A program made the position numbers and the translations under genes. DNA of 64,000 nt from CAXXOK01 sp963664595 (lineage in GTDB: Bacteria; Bacillota; Clostridia; Christensenellales; Aristaeellaceae): positions 248,001 through 312,000 of the forward strand of contig CAXXOK010000010.1 of the NCBI GenBank assembly GCA_963664595.2, read 5' to 3'. The first letter of the stretch is position 1, and each line of letters begins with the position of its first letter. Below are positions 7,611-16,074 of the stretch, piece after piece. The notes below the pieces were generated by a model. That model was not told where the DNA came from and did not search any database. It saw only the letters and a program-made list of their open reading frames with translations.

Positions 7611-9869
7611 TCAGGTCAGCGATTGGCGGTACTGGCCTGGTGTTGTGTTTTCATAACGCTTAAAGGCGCGGATCAGTGTCTGGCTGCTGCCGAACCCTAC
7701 GCGGGAGGCGATGGAGGCGATGCTTTCTTCATTGCTTGTCTGCATCAATTCTTTAGCTTTGTCCACGCGGTAGCGGTTGATATAATCCAGCAGACCTGTG
7801 CCGTATTCTTTCTTAAAGATACGGCTTAAATAAGGAAGTGAAATTTCATAAGCATCGGCGATCATCTGCACGCTTAAGTTGACATCGAAATAATTGGCGG
7901 CGATGTAATGCCGGATTTGTTTCACACGCGGCTTCGTATCCGTGCTTTGCTCCTGAGCGCCTACCAGATGGCCGATGATATCGAATACAATGCGCTCCAG
8001 CTCGCTGGGAGAACGCGCGCTGATCAGCGCTTCCAGGGGGTTGAAGCCGCTGTAGGCGGAGGTGAGGGTGTCAGGCTCGATTTCGTGGAGAACATTGAGC
8101 ATCATGTTCATCACGCCAAACATACGGCAGCGCATCACATACATATTCATGCAGTCGGTGCTGCTGTAATAGGACATCACATCGTGCAGCAGCGTGGACG
8201 CCTGCACGTAGTTGCCCTCCAGCATCATGCTGACAAAATTGCGTTCCGCATCCATGATATCGTAATCCTGCCAGGAGATATCCGCGGTGTACATCAGCGG
8301 ATCAAACGGCACATAGGTGCGCCCGTCTTCCGGCAGGAAATCCGCATATTCTTTGGCACGCAGCGCATTTTGGTAGGAAACCTGAATCTGCTTGAGACCC
8401 ACATGCGCATCCCCGATATAGGTCCGGTCCAGCGCGGTGGGGAACTGATTTTTGAATTGCGACACCAGCTTATCGCACAGGTCGCACACCATCACCTGCG
8501 CGTCCATGGTTTCCGTTCCGCTTGCAAAGCAGAAAACCGCTACGTAGCCGCCGCTTTCCTGCAGAAGATTAAACTCGCACAGCCCCTCGCACAGATGGCT
8601 TAAGATCATCCCCAGAACGCTTTCCAGGTCGGCCTTGGTTGTGCTGCCGCCTTGCTCGTCAGCCGTGCGTTCATCCCAGCAAAGCCATGCGACCACAAAC
8701 ACATCGCCGCTAAACTGGAAGGAATCCTTCTGCCGGGCGTCCAGGGCGGAGTAGCCATTGCTCAGCAGCAGGTGGAGGGCGCGCTTCCCGGCGATGTTGT
8801 CCAACCGCTTGATTTCACACTGCATGGAGCTTTCCTCGTCCAGAAGCTCCGTCAGGCGCTTATTAATGAAGGAAAAATCATCCTTTGCCTTTTCGCCGCC
8901 GGATACGCGCTGCTTGAGCGCGTGAACAGGGCGGTAATGCCGCAGGGTGAGGTAGTAGCTGAACAGAAGCCCAAGGATCAGCGCGATGATATTGACGCCC
9001 AGGAACCAGCGCTTGGTCAGCGTGACGTCCAGCATATACACGTCGTTTGGGATGGCAAGCACGTAAAGCATATCCGTCTTTGTGGACGGCAGACTCACGA
9101 TCACCTCATTGGGCAGGGCCTGTTCGCCGCTTGCCTTGGCGGACAGCGCTTCATGATACCCCACAGGGCAGGGAACATGATCGCTGTTAATGGAAAAGCC
9201 GTCCGGGCTTAAAAGCCAGGCGTGACCGCCGGCATTTTCGCCGGTTTGCGCAAGAACTTCGCGGATTGACTCGGTATTCACGGCTGCCGCCAGTGTAATG
9301 ATGGGCTCTTTCCCGGCGCCGCGCGTGCTCAGCGTACGCAGAAAGAGCAGAGATCCGTCCTCCAGCATGGAAAAGCGGTTATAGTTCATCTCCGCCGTCA
9401 GGGTGAAAAACGCTTCGCCGATATGCAGGTTCTTGTTCAGTGCGTTCATGATCTGTGTTTCTTCAGTGAACAGACGCTGTGCATCCATCAGGCAGTTCAT
9501 ATCGCTGTAATATACGTACAGATAATGGAATAAATCCTCATGGAATGAAAAATTGCCCAGATAGGAGGCCCGCCGGTGCAGCTCGTAATACGTTTCGGCA
9601 TCATAGGGAAGGGATAAGAATTTTATCCGCTTGATCTCGGAAGATACATAAATGGAATCTCCGATGTTGCCGATCATCTTCAGTTTTTCATCAATTACAC
9701 CGGCAGCCTGGTCGATAGCCATCTGGCTCATTTCTTTGGTTTTGGCTGTCATGCTGTGCTGTACGCCAGAAAAATAGATCAAACCGGCGGTCATCTGCAT
9801 CAGCAAGATAAAAATATAGCCAAGAAACCAGAATTTGAACGTGCGCGATTTCCAAAAATGACCACGCAA
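7611..9869 (-). CDS. Membrane-bound AraC-family transcriptional regulator
   Basis: One-component sensor-regulator of 752 residues. A first span lies at about residues 15-35 and a second at about 283-305 (FLGVNIIALILGLLFSYYL). Between them is a ~250-residue extracytoplasmic sensor region of Cache-like size, then a long cytoplasmic region, and a C-terminal AraC double helix-turn-helix from about 650 (VQMIADAYEISLPYLSRIFKKEYG). This architecture is common next to polysaccharide-uptake genes in Firmicutes and should sense an external sugar and activate the adjacent operon. The start is a TTG at 9869, supported by AGAGGTG 8 bases upstream; no ATG with a ribosome binding site fits. It is upstream of the binding-protein gene and divergent from the esterase pair, so it may control both. 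Confidence 0.88.
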   Translation of the reverse strand: MRGHFWKSRTFKFWFLGYIFILLMQMTAGLIYFSGVQHSMTAKTKEMSQMAIDQAAGVIDEKLKMIGNIGDSIYVSSEIKRIKFLSLPYDAETYYELHRRASYLGNFSFHEDLFHYLYVYYSDMNCLMDAQRLFTEETQIMNALNKNLHIGEAFFTLTAEMNYNRFSMLEDGSLLFLRTLSTRGAGKEPIITLAAAVNTESIREVLAQTGENAGGHAWLLSPDGFSINSDHVPCPVGYHEALSAKASGEQALPNEVIVSLPSTKTDMLYVLAIPNDVYMLDVTLTKRWFLGVNIIALILGLLFSYYLTLRHYRPVHALKQRVSGGEKAKDDFSFINKRLTELLDEESSMQCEIKRLDNIAGKRALHLLLSNGYSALDARQKDSFQFSGDVFVVAWLCWDERTADEQGGSTTKADLESVLGMILSHLCEGLCEFNLLQESGGYVAVFCFASGTETMDAQVMVCDLCDKLVSQFKNQFPTALDRTYIGDAHVGLKQIQVSYQNALRAKEYADFLPEDGRTYVPFDPLMYTADISWQDYDIMDAERNFVSMMLEGNYVQASTLLHDVMSYYSSTDCMNMYVMRCRMFGVMNMMLNVLHEIEPDTLTSAYSGFNPLEALISARSPSELERIVFDIIGHLVGAQEQSTDTKPRVKQIRHYIAANYFDVNLSVQMIADAYEISLPYLSRIFKKEYGTGLLDYINRYRVDKAKELMQTSNEESIASIASRVGFGSSQTLIRAFKRYENTTPGQYRQSLT

Positions 9870-10243
9870 GGGCAGTTCACCTCTTTACTTCATGGGATAT
9901 GACCCTCTTCAGTTCTATTATATATAATTTTATGAAAAACAAAAACCGTACAGGTTACTTATATCTCATTTCCATAGGTGTCGAATAATCAATTTACATT
10001 CTCTGAATGGCTGATTTTTGTCCATATCATACAGACGTTAATAAATTTAGCCTATCACAGCACGCAAATATTAACGCTTGACGCTTCTGTGACCAGGTTT
10101 TATGCTGTGCAGGAAGATCAGCTGCACAAAGACTATATTTCCGTATATACACTCCGTTCGGAGCGCGAAACAGACAGAGCGGCGGATGTTTTCCGGCAGC
10201 GGCGATAAACGAAAATTTTTGGATTTTGAAAGGAGTATGGTAT
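9870..10243. promoter_or_regulatory. Divergent AT-rich control region between AraC-type regulator and esterase pair
   Basis: 374 bases without a gene. The left half (9910-9960) has an AT-rich stretch with TATAAT on the minus strand for the regulator gene. The right half holds the plus-strand promoter at 10078-10106, followed by a leader of about 130 bases with a small hairpin (TGTGCAG...CTGCACA, 10107-10129). I see no coding potential. Confidence 0.55.
10078..10106 (+). promoter_or_regulatory. Sigma-A promoter for the esterase pair
   Basis: TTGACG (10078-10083), exactly 17 bases, then TATGCT (10101-10106): a near-consensus housekeeping promoter facing the esterase gene that starts at 10244. 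It leaves an untranslated leader of about 130 bases that contains the 7-bp stem hairpin at 10107-10129. Confidence 0.65.
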
Positions 10244-11074
10244 ATGCAAAATGTTCTGATGTCTTCTACTATCTTTTCGCAAACCCTTATGCTGTCTCAG
10301 GGCGTACAGGTGATCCTGCCAGACGACCGCATGGATGGCGACTTCCCCGTGCTATGGCTGCTGCACGGCGGCTATGGCAACCAAAACGATTGGATCGAAA
10401 ACACAAAGATCCTGTTGTACGCCAAGGCGCATCAAATCGCGGTGGTTATGCCTCACGCAGGCTGCAGCCGCTACTGTAATATGGAGTGGGGCGCTGATTA
10501 CTACGATTATTTAACGGACGAGCTTCCCCGTATCATGAAGCACCTGTATCCGCGTCTGTCAACCCGCAGGGAGGACAATATGATCGCAGGCCTTTCGCTG
10601 GGCGGCAGCGGCGCAATTTCGCTGGGTATGCGCAATCCCGAAAAATACGGGGCGATCGGCGTGCTGTCGGCAAGCAGTATTATTCCGCTGGAGCACCTGC
10701 GGGAGACGAGCGCCGGCGCGCCTCAGCCTCCGGGCGGCCCCGGCAGCATGAGCGTGAACATGATCAACTTTGGCCTGGAAGATACCAACAAGCTGAAGGG
10801 CAACCCTGAGCATGATGTGCTGCTCAACGCCTCTGCCATTATTTCAGAGAAGAAGCCTGTGCCTAAAGTGTTCTACGCCGTTGGCATGGAGGACCACGCC
10901 TATCCTGTGGGGCTTGGACTGAAGGAGTTCTTTGATGGGTTCGAAGGAAACCCCTTCCGTTTCGAGTTCCATACCGAGCATGGCAAGCATGACTGGTTCT
11001 TCTGGGACCCGTGGATTGAAAAGTTCATCGAAGCCGCGATGGAAGACAGGAGGCAGCAGTATGGCGCTTATTAA
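10244..11074 (+). CDS. Esterase D-type alpha/beta hydrolase
   Basis: A 276-residue cytoplasmic serine esterase of the EstA/esterase D family. Motifs: oxyanion-hole LLHGG, nucleophile elbow GLSLGG, acid candidate Asp in GMEDHAYP and catalytic His in GKHDWFF near the C-terminus. The start ATG at 10244 has GAAAGGAG eight bases upstream; a TTG six codons earlier overlaps that ribosome binding site and is rejected. Its last 14 bases overlap the next esterase gene, so the two are translationally coupled. It is homologous to 1820-2635 and 11061-11882; three full-length copies plus one degenerate copy within 12 kb suggest expansion for differently acylated substrates. Confidence 0.88.
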   Translation: MQNVLMSSTIFSQTLMLSQGVQVILPDDRMDGDFPVLWLLHGGYGNQNDWIENTKILLYAKAHQIAVVMPHAGCSRYCNMEWGADYYDYLTDELPRIMKHLYPRLSTRREDNMIAGLSLGGSGAISLGMRNPEKYGAIGVLSASSIIPLEHLRETSAGAPQPPGGPGSMSVNMINFGLEDTNKLKGNPEHDVLLNASAIISEKKPVPKVFYAVGMEDHAYPVGLGLKEFFDGFEGNPFRFEFHTEHGKHDWFFWDPWIEKFIEAAMEDRRQQYGAY

Positions 11075-11882
11075 AATGGAACTCTATTCGGAATGCCTGA
11101 CCCGCAAGACCATGGTAAACGTGATTGTTCCCGAAATCAGCGACCCGCGCGTGCTGCCCAATGGGAAATACCCCGTTGTATGGCTGATGCACGGCGCATT
11201 TGACGGGTTTCAGGGCTGGCACCGTTTTACCTCCATTGAGCTGTACGCGCAAAAGCGCGGCGTGATGGTTGTGATGCCGGACGCGGAGAACAGTTTTTAT
11301 TCCAACTTCATGCTGGGCCGGTACTACGATTACCTGACCGAAGAGCTGCCCCGTATGCTTGCACAGTATTTCCCCATGTCCACCGAGCGGCAGGATACCT
11401 TCATCGGCGGCTTGTCCATGGGCGGCCACGGTGCGGGCCGTATCGGCTACCGTAATCCCGACAAATTTGCCGCCATGGGAATTTTCTCAAGCGCGAATTT
11501 TATCGACATGAACCTGCCCATGGCGCCGGGCGGCAAGCGCTTCCCGGCCAACTTTATCCGCTGGCAGGTGCTCGGCTGTGAGGACCGCGATATGCAAACC
11601 CTGCGTGATACCATCCACGATAACCGCTATCTTGCGCGGACTGCATCTGAGAGCGGTCAGCCGCTTCCGAAGATTTTCTCCTGCTGCGGCACGCAGGACA
11701 TCTGCTATCAGGATTGCAAAAACGATGTCGAATACCTGCGCAGCTTGCCCAATCCCTACGATGTGGTATTCTTTGAGAGCACCGGTGTACACTACTGGGA
11801 TTTCTGGGATGAATGGGTACGCGTGTTCCTGCAATGGCTGCCCATCCGCGAACGCAAGGACGAGTATAGCTACACTATCTAA
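11061..11882 (+). CDS. Esterase D-type alpha/beta hydrolase, second of tandem pair
   Basis: A 273-residue paralogue of the preceding gene, acting on short acyl esters. Nucleophile elbow GLSMGG, oxyanion-hole MHGAF (a variant of HGG), acid candidate Asp in CGTQDICYQ and catalytic His in GVHYWDF. The start at 11061 (MALIKMELYSE) lies inside the end of the previous gene, with GGAGG 8 bases upstream; a longer frame from 10932 is out-of-frame read-through of that gene. It is followed by a rho-independent terminator at 11939-11976. No signal peptide, so intracellular. Substrate unknown. Confidence 0.88.
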   Translation: MALIKMELYSECLTRKTMVNVIVPEISDPRVLPNGKYPVVWLMHGAFDGFQGWHRFTSIELYAQKRGVMVVMPDAENSFYSNFMLGRYYDYLTEELPRMLAQYFPMSTERQDTFIGGLSMGGHGAGRIGYRNPDKFAAMGIFSSANFIDMNLPMAPGGKRFPANFIRWQVLGCEDRDMQTLRDTIHDNRYLARTASESGQPLPKIFSCCGTQDICYQDCKNDVEYLRSLPNPYDVVFFESTGVHYWDFWDEWVRVFLQWLPIRERKDEYSYTI

Positions 11883-11938
11883 GTAAGTGATGAACAAATC
11901 CACGCAGGAGGTCGGCTAACTGCCGGTACTGCAAACAA

Positions 11939-11976
11939 AACAGGAGCTTTTGCTAATGAGCAAAGGCTCCTGTTTT
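11939..11976 (+). terminator. Rho-independent terminator after the esterase pair
   Basis: Stem of ACAGGAGC-T-TTTGCT and AGCAAA-G-GCTCCTGT with an AATG loop, followed by TTTT. It lies 57 bases downstream of the second esterase stop. The strong stem also has an A-run on its 5' side, so it could work on both strands. Confidence 0.8.
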
Positions 11977-12019
11977 CGTGTGGAATTTCAGTTTACTTGT
12001 TCATCATGTTTTACGGTGT

Positions 12020-12150
12020 AGTTTCCCGAAAATCAACAATCCCATTGAACGTTTTAACAAAACTGTACTGGACGAGTTTTTCCGGATTGCCTTCCGTGAG
12101 AACTTCTTCGAAAGCGCGGAGGCACTTCAAAAGACTCTGGATCGTATGAT
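12020..12150 (+). pseudogene. Remnant of a DDE transposase (IS481-like integrase core)
   Basis: About 44 codons matching the C-terminal part of the integrase catalytic core: NPIERFNKTVLDEFF followed by RIAFRENFFESAEALQKTLD. This is the motif containing the catalytic Glu of IS481-type transposases. Nothing recognisable precedes or follows it; the expected WLxxYNxxRPH continuation is replaced by RMIRGVKPL. It is therefore a short decayed fragment, not an active element. A 10-bp inverted repeat (TGATGAACAA at 11888-11897 and its complement at 11997-12006) lies just upstream and may be a trace of element ends. The remnant sits between the esterase terminator and the unusual kinase-lactonase gene. 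Confidence 0.7.
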
Positions 12151-12184
12151 AAGGGGCGTTAAACCTCTTTTGGCGTTGTGGCTG

Positions 12185-14917
12185 TTATGAGGGTAGCGGA
12201 AGCACGCATACGCTGCCGGGCAGGGACAGGGAAGCGATTCTTTGTCCGTTTTGCAGCAGGGTAAGGCCTTCGCCCTGGCAGGCGGCCAGCGCTCGGCCTT
12301 CGTCTAGCAGCACAAAGTCGCGCGGTGTGTTGCCAACGGATTTCCAGACGCCTGTTTTTTGCAGGGGGAACAGGGAAAATTCGGCAATGCTGTCCTCTCC
12401 GCGGTTGGATACATAGGCGTGGTGCCCGTTGGCGCTCAGCCTGATAGCGGCCGCCAGGCTGGGCGTATTCGCATCCTCCAGCGTGGAAATTCCGCCGGAA
12501 AGGCTTCCGTGATCTGAAGCAAAGCATACGTGGTAGATATTGTTGCCAAGCTCCGTTGTCAGCCAGGCGCTGCCGTCCGGGCCGCAGGCAAGGTGGCGCG
12601 GGCCTTCGCCCGGCGAAACGGCAATGCGGTACCGCTGCGATAGCACGCCGGTTTGCCGGTTCTGCTCGTAAACCACCAGCTGATCCGTACCCAGATCAGC
12701 CGCGCAGAAAAACCCGGGCAGATGGGGGAGGGCGATCACCTGATGAACGTGCGGGGCGGTTTGACGCGTTGGATGAATGCTTTTACCGTGGTGCTCTATC
12801 AGCTGGATGCGTGGCTCAAGGCCATCCTCCCCAAGCGGGAATACAGCAAGTGATCCGGAGCCGTAGTTGGCCGCCATCAAAAACCGCCCATCGGATGAAA
12901 TGCAGAGATAACAGGGCGCGTTGCCGCCGGTCGGCTGCCTGCGCAGCAGGTGCAGGCCGGATGCGGTCAACTCAAGCTCGTTAACGCAGCCCTTTGCAGC
13001 GGCACAATAATCACTGCTGACGGCATAAATCCGTTCGTTAGGTCCAAGGGAAAGCCAGTTTGGGTCGGTCAGGCTTCCGTCCGTCCACAGGCAGGTCAGT
13101 TGGTTGTGCAAAAGCCGCACCCGCGCAATACCGGGGCCGTCAAGCCGTGTCAGCGTGCCGATCAGGAAATCCATTCGGTTCGTCGTCTCCTTTGTGATAT
13201 AGCTTTGCCAGGGAATATCAATCTGGATGCGGCTCTCCCGGCCCGGATCGCATTGGATCGTCAAGTGCTGGTTATCTCCGTAGAGCAAGCGTAAGCGCTG
13301 CAGCACGCAGCGCAGGCCGAAGCCCTTCATTTTCCGTGTCAGTGTGGGATTGATGCTGGCTTTGTGAATGGCATCAATCACCTGAGCGCTGATCGTGCCG
13401 CCGTTGTCGGTAACGGACAGGATCAACCGCGCATCCTTGCGCCGTGCGGAAAGGCTGATGGTTCTTGCCATTTCATTACCGCCGTGCACAAGTGCGTTTT
13501 CCACCAGCGGCTGCAGCAGCATATTCGGCACCCGGCTATCGAGAAGGGATTCCTCAATATCGATGGTCAGCGTATTTCCATCGCCGTAGATGGTACGGTA
13601 GATATCAAGGTATTCCTGCACGTAGCGGAGTTCCGCGCGCAGGCTGGTGAATTTCTTTTCAACGCCGCTCATGTTGTCCCGTAGGTATTGGCTGGAGCTG
13701 ACGGAAAGTTGGCTGATTTCCTTCCACCGGCCCATCAGGGCCTGGGAATTGATGGAGGAGAGGATATTGCAGATGAAATGCGGGCTGATCTGCGACTGGA
13801 GGGAACGGTATTTCAGCTCCAGCAGCTCATACTCCGCCTGCTGCTTCTCGGTGGCGCGCTGCACCATCTGCCGTGTGGTTTCCCGAAGCCGTCCCTGCAT
13901 CCACCGGAAGCGTTCCGCCAGCTCGCCGATTTCATCACGGCCCCGCACATCAATGCTTGCCTCAAAATTGCCGGAGCTGACGTCCGTCATGGCGGCAAGC
14001 AGGCGCTTTACGTTTCGGGTCAGGGAATGGGAGATCATGACGCCCAGAACCATGGCGATCACGGCGGCCGCAATACCGCAGATCAGGCAGGCTCTGGTAA
14101 TCACACGGGACAGCGCCAGCATTTCCGACAGGGAAACCAGATGAAGGATGTGCCATCCGTACCGGCTGTCCGAGGTTATGGTCAGCCAATAGGCCTTGCC
14201 GTCCAGTGTAATTTCCTGACTGACGGGCAGATAGCTGTCCCCGATGGTTTGCTGAACGGCATCGATCTGGTTTTGCGCAAGCGCACCGGCGTGCAATACC
14301 ATGTTCCACTGTTTTGTCAGGATGCCGGTTACGCCGTCCGGATTTCCGTCCAGCCCGATGGTGGATTTCAGCTGCGCGCTTTCCACCTTGGCCACCAGCA
14401 GACCGGTGAATTGCAGCGGCGTAATATCGGAAACTGTTTTTTTCAGGTACACATTCCCTTGATCATCGGCAAACCATAGGGTAAACGCGCTGTTCAGCTC
14501 GTCCATTCTGTTTTCGACCAGCGCGGTGATCGGTTCCGGCCGTTCAATCACGCTGCTGGTGCCATAATACTTGGCGCCCGACTGATCGACAGCCAGCATG
14601 CTGGTGAAGTAGGAATTGTTCTGGCACATGGTGCGCAGATCCTGTTCAATCACCAGCCGTTTTGTCTGCTCCGCCATATCGGCCTTCAGGCTATCGGCCA
14701 GATCGACGCTTTGATACAGATTGAAAAAGCTCTGCTCCATGTCCGCCATAACCAATTTGGCGCTGGTGCAGAGCTGGCGGGTATACGTATTGTATTCCTC
14801 GGTTTTATCCGACAGCAGGGTTTGCTTCAAAATGGTGCCGCCATAGACTGCGATCATCAGCAAAATCATACTCGACGCTACCAAATACGAAAGCAGCATT
14901 TTGGTTCGCAGCTTCAT
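12185..14917 (-). CDS. Sensor histidine kinase fused in frame to a lactonase beta-propeller
   Basis: One 910-residue reading frame holding two complete proteins. Residues 1-581 are a YesM-type membrane kinase: spans at about 7-30 and 275-297 around a Cache-sized sensor, HAMP near 300-350, phospho-acceptor His380 in SPHFICN, ATPase N-box LLQPLVENA, VTDNGG near 503-508 and GFGLR. Residues 582-910 are a lactonase/6-phosphogluconolactonase (Pgl type) beta-propeller from MDFLIGTLTRLDG, with HPTRQTAPHVHQV and PRHLACGPDG as typical blades, of normal length (329). No stop lies between them. An AAAGGAG 12 bases before the ATG at 13174 could still allow separate translation of the lactonase. The kinase start at 14917 (MKLRTKMLL) was chosen over 14980 on protein homology. 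No response regulator is adjacent. A lost stop codon after rearrangement, or a true signalling fusion, are both possible. Confidence 0.8.
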   Translation of the reverse strand: MKLRTKMLLSYLVASSMILLMIAVYGGTILKQTLLSDKTEEYNTYTRQLCTSAKLVMADMEQSFFNLYQSVDLADSLKADMAEQTKRLVIEQDLRTMCQNNSYFTSMLAVDQSGAKYYGTSSVIERPEPITALVENRMDELNSAFTLWFADDQGNVYLKKTVSDITPLQFTGLLVAKVESAQLKSTIGLDGNPDGVTGILTKQWNMVLHAGALAQNQIDAVQQTIGDSYLPVSQEITLDGKAYWLTITSDSRYGWHILHLVSLSEMLALSRVITRACLICGIAAAVIAMVLGVMISHSLTRNVKRLLAAMTDVSSGNFEASIDVRGRDEIGELAERFRWMQGRLRETTRQMVQRATEKQQAEYELLELKYRSLQSQISPHFICNILSSINSQALMGRWKEISQLSVSSSQYLRDNMSGVEKKFTSLRAELRYVQEYLDIYRTIYGDGNTLTIDIEESLLDSRVPNMLLQPLVENALVHGGNEMARTISLSARRKDARLILSVTDNGGTISAQVIDAIHKASINPTLTRKMKGFGLRCVLQRLRLLYGDNQHLTIQCDPGRESRIQIDIPWQSYITKETTNRMDFLIGTLTRLDGPGIARVRLLHNQLTCLWTDGSLTDPNWLSLGPNERIYAVSSDYCAAAKGCVNELELTASGLHLLRRQPTGGNAPCYLCISSDGRFLMAANYGSGSLAVFPLGEDGLEPRIQLIEHHGKSIHPTRQTAPHVHQVIALPHLPGFFCAADLGTDQLVVYEQNRQTGVLSQRYRIAVSPGEGPRHLACGPDGSAWLTTELGNNIYHVCFASDHGSLSGGISTLEDANTPSLAAAIRLSANGHHAYVSNRGEDSIAEFSLFPLQKTGVWKSVGNTPRDFVLLDEGRALAACQGEGLTLLQNGQRIASLSLPGSVCVLPLPS

Positions 14918-15038
14918 GAGCCGTTCTCCGTTCCGTTGCGGTAATCCCGTGGGGAAAGGGCAGTGCCCATAAGGAAGCAACGAACGAAACTAAATATACG
15001 ATCTAGATAGTCAACAGATAAGTAATGATATAAAACAG

Positions 15039-15109
15039 TCAATATGAACAATCGCATAAGTTATTTGCATTTCAGAATAGCGTGGCTTTCTGTTGTTCTT
15101 CATATTGAC
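15039..15109. repeat. 11-bp inverted repeat in the divergent region before padR
   Basis: GTCAATATGAA (15039-15049) and TTCATATTGAC (15099-15109) are perfect inverted copies 49 bases apart. Each contains a TTGAC -35-like hexamer, one per strand. They may mark duplicated promoter elements or the left border of the AT-rich insert. Confidence 0.5.
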
Positions 15110-15149
15110 AAATATTACGGTTACTGATATATTTATTACAGTAACCGTA
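15105..15149 (+). promoter_or_regulatory. padR promoter with overlapping palindromic operator
   Basis: TTGACA (15105-15110), a 17-base spacer and TATATT (15128-15133) make a near-consensus promoter. A perfect 11-bp inverted repeat (TACGGTTACTG at 15116-15126 and CAGTAACCGTA at 15139-15149, 12-base spacer) straddles the -10 box. PadR-family proteins are known to bind such repeats at their own promoters, so this is very probably the autorepression site. Confidence 0.78.
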
Positions 15150-15164
15150 GCAAGGAGGGCTATA

Positions 15165-15488
15165 ATGCGAGATAATGTGAAAGGTGGTGCGCTTACAGAA
15201 GTGACATTCTACATTTTGCTTTCCCTATTTACGCCTAAACATGGATATGCCATTATGCAATTCATTGAAGAAAAAACAAATGGGCGTTTGTCTTTGGGTG
15301 CGGGAACACTTTATGGAGCGTTAAGCAGCCTTGAGGAAAAAGAATGGATTGAACTATACGGCAAAAATGAGGGCAGAAAAAAAGAGTACCTGATTACTGC
15401 TCTCGGAAAAGGAATTGCCGAAAAAGAATTAGCTCGCCTGCGGGAATTAGCGCAGATCGCAACAGAGATTATAGGAGGTACAGTATGA
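15165..15488 (+). CDS. PadR-family transcriptional regulator
   Basis: A 107-residue winged-helix repressor with the PadR N-terminal domain: LTEVTFYILLSL, HGYAIMQFIEE, LSLGAGTLYGAL, LEEKEWIELYG and KKEYLITALGK appear in the family order. The start at 15165 (MRDNVKGG) has AAGGAGGG six bases upstream; a longer frame from 15093 would run through the promoter. It should bind the palindrome at 15116-15149 and repress its own operon. Its TGA overlaps the ATG of the DUF2812 gene, a pairing seen widely in Firmicutes. Base composition from here to about 17.3 kb is clearly more AT-rich than the flanks, supporting transfer. Confidence 0.92.
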   Translation: MRDNVKGGALTEVTFYILLSLFTPKHGYAIMQFIEEKTNGRLSLGAGTLYGALSSLEEKEWIELYGKNEGRKKEYLITALGKGIAEKELARLRELAQIATEIIGGTV

Positions 15489-16072
15489 ACAAGAGGTGCT
15501 ACCGTTTTTATGGTCGGTTGATTGCTTCGCAAGAAAGATGGCTCAACAAAATGGCAGCCAACGGATATAGGTTAATCCGCACGACAAAAGCCATGTACGA
15601 GTTTGAACAATGCCGCCCCGGACAATATCAATACCGAGTTGAGTTCATAGGGCAGAAATCAAAACAAAGCGGTGAAGATTATGCCCGTTTTCTTGAAGAT
15701 TGCGGCTATCAAGTGTTTTTCAAAAACATCAATCTCAACTATTCGATTGGAAAGGTTGTTGTGCGGCCGTGGGCTGATAAGGGTGGTAGATTGGCGACCA
15801 ACTCCACCACCTACAACCGAGAATTGTTGATTGTAGCAAAAGAGAATGACGGTAAAGACTTTGAACTGCATACGACATTTGAGGATAAGCAGCAATACTG
15901 TAAAAACATGAGAAAACCGTGGCTGTTCCTTTTCCTGGTGTCCGTTGTCTTCGGAATTATCATGCGGGATATTGTTTGGGGTATTTTCGCAGCAATCGCT
16001 CTCGCCGGACTAATTGTGTATCAAGTCGAATTAAGAAAACTGAAAAAGAACGCAAATACAAAGGAGTGGTAG
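15485..16072 (+). CDS. DUF2812 membrane protein
   Basis: A 195-residue protein of the DUF2812 family, recognised by its N-terminal pattern (RFYGRLIASQERWLNKMAANGYRL) and its position after padR. Two membrane spans lie near the C-terminus (about 143-180, PWLFLFLVSVVFGI and IVWGIFAAIALAGLIV), so the globular N-terminal part probably faces the cytoplasm. AGGAGG precedes the ATG that overlaps the padR stop. The molecular function of the family is not known; the padR pairing suggests a stress- or ligand-regulated envelope role. Confidence 0.85.
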   Translation: MNKRCYRFYGRLIASQERWLNKMAANGYRLIRTTKAMYEFEQCRPGQYQYRVEFIGQKSKQSGEDYARFLEDCGYQVFFKNINLNYSIGKVVVRPWADKGGRLATNSTTYNRELLIVAKENDGKDFELHTTFEDKQQYCKNMRKPWLFLFLVSVVFGIIMRDIVWGIFAAIALAGLIVYQVELRKLKKNANTKEW

Positions 16073-16074
16073 TC

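Noticed and set aside
14981..15060. Minus-strand promoter for the kinase-lactonase gene using TTGACT hexamers
   Set aside because: Neither TTGACT has a -10-like hexamer at 16-18 bases; left unannotated.
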